Assembly: GCA_002748225.1 (NCBI GenBank)
Contig: PDRU01000104.1
Coordinates: forward strand, 1-5,800
DNA: 5,800 nucleotides
From: Spirochaetales bacterium
Lineage (GTDB): Bacteria > Spirochaetota > Spirochaetia > DSM-2461
Direction of reading: 5' to 3'
This document shows positions 1-5,800 of the stretch, in pieces; positions within the stretch are counted from its first letter, which is position 1; each line of letters begins with the position of its first letter. The translations under genes were made by a program, and so were the position numbers. The notes beneath the pieces were generated by a model. It searched no databases. It had not been told where the DNA came from and saw only the letters and a list, made by a program, of their open reading frames with translations.

Positions 1-373
1 TGCGCCGGGGATTTGTCCGGGAGGAACAGGATTCCCTGAACCAGGGATGTTCATCGGATGTATGATTCAGAATCATGTCAAAAATTATCTTCATGCCGCG
101 CGCGTGCACTTCATCAATGAGTTTCTGGACGTCCTGCAGTGTGCCGTATTCCCCGGCCACGTTCAGGTAATCGGCAATGTCGTAGCCGAAATCTTTCTGG
201 GGACTGACATAGTGAGGAGAAAGCCAGATGGTTTCAAAACCCATCTGCCTGACGTAGTCCAGACGGGAAATAATGCCCTGAATGTCGCCAATACCGTCGT
301 TGTTGGAGTCGCTGAAAGAACGGGGGTATATCTGATAAAGAGTTGTCTTCTGCCACCACGGGGTATGAGCCAT
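1..373 (-). CDS. GH13 alpha-glucosidase-type enzyme, N-terminal part (cut by window edge)
   Basis: This is the first 124 codons of a glycoside hydrolase family 13 enzyme, read leftward from an ATG at 373-371 and running off the window. The translation opens with WWQKTTLYQIYPRSF, the usual start of the oligo-1,6-glucosidase, alpha-glucosidase and trehalose-6-phosphate hydrolase group. A calcium-loop motif DSNNDGIGD lies at residues 22-30, then IWLSPHY (49-55), GYDIADY (63-69), and conserved region I as DMILNH (99-104), followed by TSDEHPWF. The catalytic Asp and Glu lie beyond the edge, so activity cannot be checked. There is no signal peptide, so the enzyme is probably cytoplasmic, hydrolysing alpha-linked glucosides taken up by the cell. 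AAGGAA sits 7 bases before the ATG, supporting this start. It is divergent from ppdK. The family is clear; the exact substrate is not, because the subfamily-defining regions are missing. Confidence 0.93.
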   Translation of the reverse strand, partial: MAHTPWWQKTTLYQIYPRSFSDSNNDGIGDIQGIISRLDYVRQMGFETIWLSPHYVSPQKDFGYDIADYLNVAGEYGTLQDVQKLIDEVHARGMKIIFDMILNHTSDEHPWFRESCSSRTNPRR

Positions 374-456
374 AACCAAATTCCTTATGTCAAACGAGTG
401 AATAAGAGCTGAAAATACAGGTTTAACGCACTAATAAGGGCTTAAAACGCCTCTAT

Positions 457-475
457 AGTCAATATTGCGTTGACA
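457..475. promoter_or_regulatory. Short inverted repeat between divergent genes
   Basis: GTCAA (458-462) and TTGAC (470-474) form a 5-bp inverted repeat with a 7-bp spacer. The right arm is most of a consensus TTGACA -35 box facing ppdK. The left arm read on the minus strand gives TTGACT, a -35-like box facing the GH13 gene, though I find no good -10 box at the right distance on that strand. It could be an operator shared by both genes or simply two -35 boxes back to back. The arms are short enough to be chance. Confidence 0.25.
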
Positions 476-498
476 ACAATGGGTCAGTTAATTAGATT
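470..498 (+). promoter_or_regulatory. Candidate sigma70-type promoter for ppdK
   Basis: A consensus -35 box TTGACA (470-475) is followed after 17 bases by TAGATT (493-498), which matches four of six positions of TATAAT. Transcription would start near 505, giving a leader of about 68 bases before the ppdK ATG. A closer -10 match, TATACT, lies at 502-507, but it is 26 bases from the TTGACA and has no good -35 at normal spacing, so either could be the real element. The surrounding DNA is clearly AT-richer than the genes. Confidence 0.4.
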
Positions 499-548
499 TT
501 TTATACTGTAAGCGGCAAAACTGCGGTTTCCGCGGCTTCAAATCTAAT
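491..548. repeat. Perfect 9-bp inverted repeat flanking the ppdK leader
   Basis: ATTAGATTT (491-499) and its exact reverse complement AAATCTAAT (540-548) are separated by 40 bases. Between them is a small GC hairpin, GCGG (523-526), TTT, CCGC (530-533); a second GCGG at 512-515 could compete for the same CCGC. The left arm covers the proposed -10 box. If transcription starts near 505 the pair works as DNA, for example a two-site operator. If transcription starts further upstream it could form an RNA stem just before the AGGA at 550-553. Confidence 0.4.
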
Positions 549-572
549 CAGGAAAAAAAAGCGAGAAAATTG

Positions 573-3236
573 ATGAGTAATCAGTACGTCTATTATTTCG
601 GCGGCGGCAAGGCCGAAGGCCGGGCTCAAATGAAGGAACTGCTGGGAGGCAAGGGTGCCAACCTGGCGGAGATGACAAACCTGGGAATTCCGGTTCCTCC
701 GGGTTTTACAATTTCAACAGAGGCATGTGCCGAATATTACAAGAATAACCGCCAGCATAATGACGATGTCAAAGCCCAGGTGGCAGCCAATCTGGAAAAA
801 CTGGAAAAGGAAATGGGCAAAAAACTGGGTGACGGGCAGGATCCCCTTCTGGTGTCTGTCCGTTCGGGCGCGGCTGTTTCCATGCCGGGAATGATGGATA
901 CGGTTCTGAATCTGGGGCTGAATGCTGCTGCCGTGGAGGGTATTTCAAAAAATACCGGGAATGACCGGTTTGCCTGGGACGCCTACCGCCGTTTTATTCA
1001 GATGTACGGCGATGTTGTTATGGGTGTGGCCCACCATGAATTTGAAGAAGCTCTTGATGCCGTAAAAAAAGCCAAGGGTGTGGAAAACGATCTGGATCTG
1101 GATGCCGCCGATCTGCAGAAAGTGGTTGACGGATACATGAAAGTATACGAAGCCAGTGTGGGTAAACCGTTTCCCCAGGATCCCATGGAACAGCTCTGGG
1201 GTGCCGTGGATGCCGTATTCGGTTCATGGAACAATGAAAGGGCTATAAAGTACCGGAATATCAATAAAATTGGTGATCTGCTGGGAACCGCGGTTAATGT
1301 TCAGTCCATGGTGTTCGGCAACTGGTCGGAAGAGTCGGGAACCGGTGTGTGTTTCAGCCGCGACCCCTCCACCGGCGAGAATTATTTTTACGGTGAATAC
1401 CTTATGAACGCTCAGGGTGAAGACGTTGTGGCCGGTATCCGTACACCGCAGCCGCTTTCTGCTCTGGAGGACACCAACGCCGCCGTCTACAAACAGCTGG
1501 TGGAAGTAAAAGATCGTCTGGAAAAGCATTACACAGATATGCAGGACATGGAATTTACCATTCAGGACGGCAAGCTGTTTCTGCTTCAGACCCGTAACGG
1601 TAAACGGACCGGTAAGGCCGCTGTAAAAGTAGCGGTGGATCTGACAGAAGAAGGAATGATTTCCAAAGAAACGGCTGTTACCCGGGTAACGGCGGACCAG
1701 ATGGATCAGCTGCTGCATCCCATGATCGCACCGGCTGTCAAGAAAACCCTTAAACCCATTGCCCAAGGACTGGAGGCTTCTCCGGGAGCTGCGGTGGGTA
1801 AGGTTGTCTTTAACGCTGAAGACGCTGAAACCTGGGTTGCCCGCGGAGAGAAAGTTGTTCTGGTGCGTAAGGAAACCAGCCCGGAAGACATTGGCGGCAT
1901 GCATGTTTCGGAAGGTATTCTTACCTCCACCGGCGGTATGACCAGCCACGCGGCGGTTGTTGCCCGCGGAATGGGTACGCCCTGTGTTGCCGGGTGCAAG
2001 TCTGTTATTATTGATGAAAAGGCCGGCAAGTTTACTGTGGGCGGTGTTGATTACAAGGAAGGTGATTTTATTTCGCTGGACGGTTCGGACGGAAATGTCT
2101 ATGCCGGTAAAGTTGAGCTGGAACAGCCGAAGCTGGGCGGTGAGCTTAATAAACTGCTGGGCTGGGCCGATGAAATTCGTCATGGCGCGAAACGCCCGGG
2201 TGTTGCTGATGGATTTTTTGTACGTACCAACGCGGACCTGCCGGAAGATGCCCGCCGTGCGGTGGAATTCGGAGCTGAAGGTATAGGTTTAACCCGCACA
2301 GAGCACATGTTCTTTGAGGAAGATAAACTGAAGCCCTTCCGCCGGATGATTGTTGCTGAAAATCACGAGGAGCGCTGGAAAGCTCTGCAGCCCATACTGG
2401 ATCTGCAGATTAAAGATTTTAAGGGTATTTTTGAGGCCATGGACGGCCGTCCGGTTACCGTACGGCTTCTGGATCCGCCGCTTCATGAGTTTGTGCCTCA
2501 TACTGAAGCAGAGGTGCGGGAACTGGCCGCGGAGCTGGGCAAGGATGCTGATATGCTTGTTAAGCGTGTTTCCGGTCTCAAAGAGCTTAACCCCATGCTG
2601 GGGCACCGGGGCTGCCGGCTTGGTATTACCTATCCGGAAGTGTACGACATGCAGGTGGAAGCCATTATGAAGGCCGCGGCTGAGGTTGCGGCTTCAGGAA
2701 CAAAAGTTAATCCTGAAATTATGATCCCCCTGGTAGGAACCGCTGCCGAGCTGCGTATTCTGCGCGCAAACGCTCAAAAGGTTATTGACAGAGTCCTGAA
2801 GGAAACCGGTGCCAGTGTTAATTACCTTATTGGTACAATGATTGAAATTCCCCGGGCCGCGTTGACCGCGGATCAGGTTGCTGAACACGCGGACTTCTTC
2901 TCTTTCGGTACCAACGACCTGACCCAGATGACCTTCGGCTACAGCCGCGATGATGTGGGTTCGTTTGTTCCGCAATATGTGGAGCAGAAAATTCTGAAGA
3001 ACGATCCGTTCCAGTCTCTGGATACGGAAGGTGTCGGCCAGCTGGTGGCTATGGGAGTTACCAAGGGCCGCTCTCTGAAGAGCGCGCTGAAAACCGGTAT
3101 CTGCGGTGAGCATGGCGGCGATCCGGCCTCTATTGCCTTCTGTTACGGTGCCGGGCTGAACTACGTGTCCTGTTCTCCCTTCCGGGTGCCCATTGCCCGG
3201 CTGGCGGCCGCGCAGGCAGTTGTTGCTTCGAAATAA
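573..3236 (+). CDS. ppdK: Pyruvate, phosphate dikinase (PPDK)
   Basis: This 887-residue cytoplasmic enzyme interconverts pyruvate + ATP + Pi with PEP + AMP + PPi. Its length is close to that of well-studied bacterial PPDKs (about 874). The N-terminal ATP-grasp part has LGGKGANLAEM (residues 24-34), VRSGAAVSMPGMMDT (96-110) and LLQTRNGKRTG (337-347). The swivelling phosphohistidine domain has GGMTSHAAVVARG, with phosphorylated His459 and Thr457 two residues before it. The C-terminal PEP/pyruvate TIM barrel has GIGLTRTEHMFF (Arg575), RLLDPPLHEF (Arg631), the metal ligands Glu758 (MIEIPRAA) and Asp782 (FGTNDLTQ), and catalytic Cys844 in GICGEHGGDP. All expected active-site residues are present. 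I chose the ATG at 573; an in-frame TTG directly before it (570) would add one residue. The ribosome site is weak: GAG at 563-565, with AGGA at 550-553 too far away. A strong terminator follows. Confidence 0.98.
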   Translation: MSNQYVYYFGGGKAEGRAQMKELLGGKGANLAEMTNLGIPVPPGFTISTEACAEYYKNNRQHNDDVKAQVAANLEKLEKEMGKKLGDGQDPLLVSVRSGAAVSMPGMMDTVLNLGLNAAAVEGISKNTGNDRFAWDAYRRFIQMYGDVVMGVAHHEFEEALDAVKKAKGVENDLDLDAADLQKVVDGYMKVYEASVGKPFPQDPMEQLWGAVDAVFGSWNNERAIKYRNINKIGDLLGTAVNVQSMVFGNWSEESGTGVCFSRDPSTGENYFYGEYLMNAQGEDVVAGIRTPQPLSALEDTNAAVYKQLVEVKDRLEKHYTDMQDMEFTIQDGKLFLLQTRNGKRTGKAAVKVAVDLTEEGMISKETAVTRVTADQMDQLLHPMIAPAVKKTLKPIAQGLEASPGAAVGKVVFNAEDAETWVARGEKVVLVRKETSPEDIGGMHVSEGILTSTGGMTSHAAVVARGMGTPCVAGCKSVIIDEKAGKFTVGGVDYKEGDFISLDGSDGNVYAGKVELEQPKLGGELNKLLGWADEIRHGAKRPGVADGFFVRTNADLPEDARRAVEFGAEGIGLTRTEHMFFEEDKLKPFRRMIVAENHEERWKALQPILDLQIKDFKGIFEAMDGRPVTVRLLDPPLHEFVPHTEAEVRELAAELGKDADMLVKRVSGLKELNPMLGHRGCRLGITYPEVYDMQVEAIMKAAAEVAASGTKVNPEIMIPLVGTAAELRILRANAQKVIDRVLKETGASVNYLIGTMIEIPRAALTADQVAEHADFFSFGTNDLTQMTFGYSRDDVGSFVPQYVEQKILKNDPFQSLDTEGVGQLVAMGVTKGRSLKSALKTGICGEHGGDPASIAFCYGAGLNYVSCSPFRVPIARLAAAQAVVASK

Positions 3237-3267
3237 GTTTTTAGAACTAAAGAGTTCAAAAGGGGGG

Positions 3268-3305
3268 GGGCTGTTGCAAAAGTAAAATTGCAGCAGCCCT
3301 TCTTT
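3268..3305 (+). terminator. Rho-independent terminator after ppdK
   Basis: GGGCTGTTGCAA (3268-3279) pairs with TTGCAGCAGCCC (3288-3299) across an 8-base A-rich loop. The 12-bp stem has one G-U wobble (3274 with 3293) and is followed by the T-rich run TTCTTT (3300-3305). It begins 31 bases after the ppdK stop codon. The 5' side of the stem grows out of a run of nine G residues (3262-3270). This should separate ppdK from the trk operon transcriptionally. Confidence 0.85.
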
Positions 3306-3308
3306 ATG

Positions 3309-3330
3309 AGTGCGCCCTGCCGGGCGTACT
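3309..3330 (+). terminator. Second hairpin, possible backup terminator
   Basis: AGTGCGCCC (3309-3317) pairs with GGGCGTACT (3322-3330) around a TGCC loop: nine pairs, one of them a G-U wobble. The sequence after it (TTGTTG) is only moderately T-rich, so it is a weaker terminator candidate than the hairpin just upstream. It might instead be an RNA structure at the start of a trk leader, or a protein-binding palindrome. Confidence 0.3.
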
Positions 3331-3365
3331 TTGTTGTAGGCGCAGGCCTGCCTTCTGTCCGATGT

Positions 3366-3449
3366 AAATCACCCCAAAAAAACCTGTACAGGAAGAGCTT
3401 CGGCCTGTCAAAAAGCGTCAGCCCCCCCAAATCATCCCCAAAAAAACCT
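3366..3449. repeat. Imperfect 20-bp direct repeat in the ppdK-trkA spacer
   Basis: AAATCACCCCAAAAAAACCT (3366-3385) recurs at 3429-3449 with a single extra T after AAATCA. The copies start 63 bases apart. The shared core CCCCAAAAAAACCT is identical in both (3372-3385 and 3436-3449). Sequence on either side of the copies is not similar, so this is not a longer tandem duplication. Between the copies lie a perfect palindrome CCTGTACAGG (3383-3392, overlapping the end of the first copy) and a run of seven C residues (3422-3428). The role is unknown. Confidence 0.6.
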
Positions 3450-3489
3450 TCTCGACATTCTGCCCTTCTGCGGGTTAGGCTTGCAGGGC

Positions 3490-4908
3490 ATGAAAATTGT
3501 TATATTAGGTGCCGGACGTGTCGGCTGGCGGCTGGCCCGTCAGCTGGTTGATGAGGGCAAGGAAGTTACACTCATAGAAAAAGATCCCGAATCAGCCCGC
3601 CGGGCAGCCGAACGCCTGGACTGCCGTGTTGTCAACGGTGAAGGAAACAGTGTGCCTGTTCTGCGTAAAGCGGGAATTGAGCATGCCGATTTCTTTATAA
3701 GTGTTACCGAGTCGGATGAAATTAACATGATTGCCTGCAGCCTGGTTGCGGGCGAATACAGTGAGCCGGTTACTGTGGCCCGGGTGCGGAATCTGGCTTA
3801 TTCGGCCAGCCGTATGGTCCGCCGCAGGCTCTACGGTATTGATCATGTTATTAATCCTGAAATTGAAGCAGCCCGCGCGGTTATCCGTTCTCTGGAAAAG
3901 GGCGCTGTCGGTACGGTTAATCCCTTTTCCGATTCCGGCCTGTCCATGACCTCCATTACTATTGATGAAGACTGTCCCCTGGCTGGAAAAGCACTGAGCA
4001 ATGTCCGCAGCAGTCTTGATAAAGACTTCATTGTTCCTCTGCTTATCCGCGAAGGTGAATCGGTTATTCCTTCCGGAGATACGGTTATTGAGTCTCACGA
4101 TATGCTCTATGTTATTGCGGCGCCGGAGGGCACAAACGCCATTATCAGCGCTGCCGGTTTTAACCGCCGGGAACTCAAGCGCATTGCCATTGCCGGAGGA
4201 GGGCGTATCGGCCGTTATGTGGCCGACTACCTTATGGGCCGTGACGATCCCGGTGAAGCAGAGCCGCAGCGGGCATGGTCGGGGCTGATTGGACGTTTCC
4301 GCAGGAAAGCTCCTTCCAGACGCGTCCATTTTGTGGAACGCGACTACACCGTTGCCCGGGAACTGGCTTCGGATTACCCCGGTGCTCTGGTGTCTCATGC
4401 CGATATTTCCGATGAAGAAGTGGCCGATGCCGGTATGCTGGAAGGTTATGATCTGCTTATCAGCGCAACAGGCAACCAGGAACTGAATATTGTCAGCGCT
4501 CTGCATGCCAAAAATCATGGCGTAGAGCGGAGTATTGCTCTGGTGCGCAAGGCCTCTTATGTTACTGTTGCCCGTGAAATGGGCGTGGATGTTACTGTCA
4601 GTGTAACCGATACCATGGTGGACAGTATTCTGCGTATTCTGCGCAAGGGTAATATCCGCAGCGTGCATACCATTGCAGGAAGTGATTTTGAAATTATCGA
4701 TTTACTCCTCGATGAAAGTTCCCCCCTGGCGGATAAGCATATCCAGGATATGAAACTTCCCCGGGACAGTCTTATTCTGGTTGTAAACCGGGGAGAAGAG
4801 TACCTGCTTCCGCGCGGGAATCTGGCTGTACGTGCCAATGACAGACTGGTTGTTATAACTCCGCGCGACGAGGTGCGGAAACTGGAAGAGGCGGTAGCCG
4901 GAAAATGA
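3490..4908 (+). CDS. trkA: TrkA, cytoplasmic NAD-binding subunit of Trk potassium uptake
   Basis: This 472-residue protein is the peripheral gating subunit that binds nucleotide and controls the TrkH potassium pore. It has the full duplicated RCK layout. The first Rossmann unit starts at residue 1 (GAGRVG, 7-12; acidic Glu30 in TLIEKD), followed by a TrkA_C lobe around 140-212. The second Rossmann unit starts near 231 (GGGRIG, 236-241; Glu283 in FVERD), with a second TrkA_C lobe around 390-462. Both glycine motifs and both acidic residues suggest two NAD(H)-type sites. E. coli TrkA is 458 residues; the extra length here is mainly an insertion of about 24 residues near 250-277, rich in Arg and Pro. 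I chose the ATG at 3490 because it begins exactly at the first beta strand (MKIVILGAG); an in-frame TTG at 3481 is less likely. TAGG lies 10 bases upstream. trkH overlaps its stop codon. Confidence 0.96.
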   Translation: MKIVILGAGRVGWRLARQLVDEGKEVTLIEKDPESARRAAERLDCRVVNGEGNSVPVLRKAGIEHADFFISVTESDEINMIACSLVAGEYSEPVTVARVRNLAYSASRMVRRRLYGIDHVINPEIEAARAVIRSLEKGAVGTVNPFSDSGLSMTSITIDEDCPLAGKALSNVRSSLDKDFIVPLLIREGESVIPSGDTVIESHDMLYVIAAPEGTNAIISAAGFNRRELKRIAIAGGGRIGRYVADYLMGRDDPGEAEPQRAWSGLIGRFRRKAPSRRVHFVERDYTVARELASDYPGALVSHADISDEEVADAGMLEGYDLLISATGNQELNIVSALHAKNHGVERSIALVRKASYVTVAREMGVDVTVSVTDTMVDSILRILRKGNIRSVHTIAGSDFEIIDLLLDESSPLADKHIQDMKLPRDSLILVVNRGEEYLLPRGNLAVRANDRLVVITPRDEVRKLEEAVAGK

Positions 4909-5800
4909 TCCGCTTCCGTCCTGTGCTGCACGCTGTAACCCTGCTGGTGGGCATTATTACGGCTTTTATGCTTTTTCCCCTGGGTATTGCCCTCTACAAC
5001 CATGAAACGGCCTCTGCCGGCGGTTTTGGTTTAACTATCGGTATAATGCTGATTGTGTGTCCGCTTCTCTGGCTGTTTTCCCGCTCGCGTGAGGGAGGGC
5101 ATCATTTAAGAACCCGTGAAGGCTTTCTCATGGTAACCTTCAGCTGGATTGCCGCTTCGGCGGTGGGCGCACTGCCCTTTGTCCTTTCCGGAGCCATTCC
5201 TTCCTACACGGATGCCTATTTTGAAACCATGAGCGGTTTTACAACCACCGGAGCGTCCATTTTAACGGCCATTGAACCGCTGCCCCGTTCCGTTCTGTTC
5301 TGGCGTTCCCTGACACACTGGCTGGGCGGCATGGGCATTGTTGTACTGACTGTGGCCATTCTTCCCTTTCTGGGAGTGGGCGGTGTACAGCTTGTACGGG
5401 CGGAATCTCCGGGGCCCACTCTGGACAAAATTGCGCCTAAAATTACTCAGACGGCCAAGCTTCTCTGGTTTATTTATTTAGGACTGACTGTTGTTGAAAC
5501 TGTACTTCTCATGCTTGGAGGCATGGATTTATTCGATGCCCTCACGCATACCTTCGGAACGCTGGCCACCGGCGGATTCTCTCCGCGTAATGCCAGTGTA
5601 GGGGCGTACAATTCAGCGTATATTGATGCTGTTATTACCGTTTTCATGGTTATGGCCGGGCTGAATTTTGCCCTGTACCACAAATTGCTGCGGGGCAATA
5701 CTCAGGAGATTTTCCGTAATACGGAATTGAAAATGTACCTGCTTATTTTTGGGGTATCAACGCTTTCCATCAGTCTGTCGCTGCTGAATGTGTACGGCGG
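4905..5800 (+). CDS. trkH: TrkH-family potassium uptake channel subunit (cut by window edge)
   Basis: These are the first 298 codons of the membrane pore subunit of Trk potassium uptake; the reading frame stays open at the right edge. Hydrophobic segments fall near residues 8-30, 41-58, 75-97, 131-155, 184-204, 238-258 and 277-295. The first pore loop carries GFTTTGASIL (111-120), followed by the family hallmark RSLTHWLGGMGIVVLT (134-149). The second pore loop has the selectivity-filter sequence TFGTLATGGFSPRN (216-229). The remaining two of the four pore repeats of this superfamily would lie beyond the window. The ATG overlaps the trkA stop codon as ATGA, so translation is probably coupled; GAGG at 4888-4891 lies 13 bases upstream. 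With TrkA directly before it, assignment as a TrkA-gated system is firm. Whether it resembles TrkH/TrkG or KtrB more closely cannot be settled from this part, although the long N-terminal region favours TrkH. Confidence 0.96.
   Translation, partial: MIRFRPVLHAVTLLVGIITAFMLFPLGIALYNHETASAGGFGLTIGIMLIVCPLLWLFSRSREGGHHLRTREGFLMVTFSWIAASAVGALPFVLSGAIPSYTDAYFETMSGFTTTGASILTAIEPLPRSVLFWRSLTHWLGGMGIVVLTVAILPFLGVGGVQLVRAESPGPTLDKIAPKITQTAKLLWFIYLGLTVVETVLLMLGGMDLFDALTHTFGTLATGGFSPRNASVGAYNSAYIDAVITVFMVMAGLNFALYHKLLRGNTQEIFRNTELKMYLLIFGVSTLSISLSLLNVYG

Noticed and set aside
47..412. A 121-codon plus-strand open frame at the left edge
   Set aside because: The opposite strand encodes clear GH13 motifs over nearly all of this stretch; the plus-strand product matches nothing recognisable.
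502..507. TATACT as the -10 box of ppdK
   Set aside because: It is a better -10 match than TAGATT but lies 26 bases from the only good -35 box; kept only as an alternative in the promoter entry.
1224..2183. A 319-codon open frame antisense to ppdK
   Set aside because: It lies wholly inside a gene with every catalytic motif intact. Its translation is low-complexity in character, rich in His, Asn and Arg, with no recognisable domain; it is a codon-bias shadow.
3342..3392. Two perfect 10-bp palindromes, GCAGGCCTGC (3342-3351) and CCTGTACAGG (3383-3392), as operators
   Set aside because: Palindromes this short occur by chance and the two do not share a consensus, so they are not called as binding sites.
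3161..3430. An 89-codon minus-strand open frame across the end of ppdK and the spacer
   Set aside because: It crosses the terminator hairpin and overlaps the ppdK 3' end; no domain is visible.
3288..3551. An 87-codon plus-strand open frame in the ppdK-trkA spacer
   Set aside because: It begins inside the terminator stem and runs into trkA in another frame. The product is dominated by homopolymer-derived Ser, Pro and Lys with no domain.
3592..4668. A 358-codon open frame antisense to trkA
   Set aside because: It is long, but it fully overlaps the well-supported trkA frame, and its translation resembles no known family and has the His/Asn-rich look of a shadow frame.
1..5800. CRISPR arrays, tRNA or rRNA genes, insertion sequences, or an unknown multi-gene system
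   Set aside because: No regularly spaced repeats, cloverleaf sequences, transposase motifs or unrecognised gene clusters were seen; all four coding regions belong to well-known families.

Overview
This window is an ordinary chromosomal stretch of moderate GC content. It carries four protein genes and two short intergenic regions. Nothing in it looks like a mobile element, CRISPR array, RNA gene or new defence-type system. The gene set fits a fermentative, probably anaerobic, Gram-negative-type bacterium: a cytoplasmic alpha-glucosidase, pyruvate phosphate dikinase, and a TrkA/TrkH potassium system. A spirochaete-like host is a weak guess from the overall look of the proteins; the sequence does not prove it.

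Layout. Positions 1-373 (minus strand) hold the first 124 codons of a glycoside hydrolase family 13 enzyme, which runs off the left edge. Positions 374-572 form a divergent control region. It has a candidate sigma70-type promoter pointing right, a small inverted repeat at its -35 box, and a perfect 9-bp inverted repeat flanking the start of the ppdK leader. Positions 573-3236 (plus) encode a complete pyruvate phosphate dikinase with all its catalytic landmarks. Positions 3237-3489 are non-coding and unusually structured: a strong intrinsic terminator, a second hairpin, long homopolymers and a 20-bp imperfect direct repeat. Positions 3490-4908 (plus) encode TrkA with two RCK units. TrkH starts inside the trkA stop codon (4905) and is cut by the right edge after 298 codons.

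How the genes work together. The alpha-glucosidase would release glucose from short alpha-glucans or disaccharides. PPDK acts at the PEP/pyruvate end of glycolysis, recovering energy from pyrophosphate or running toward gluconeogenesis, so the divergent pair may be linked through carbon metabolism (inference). trkA and trkH form a separate, tightly coupled operon for potassium uptake: TrkH is the membrane pore and TrkA the nucleotide-binding cytoplasmic gate. The most distinctive protein feature is a roughly 24-residue basic insertion in the second Rossmann unit of TrkA. The most distinctive DNA features are the inverted repeat in front of ppdK and the repeat- and homopolymer-rich ppdK-trkA spacer.
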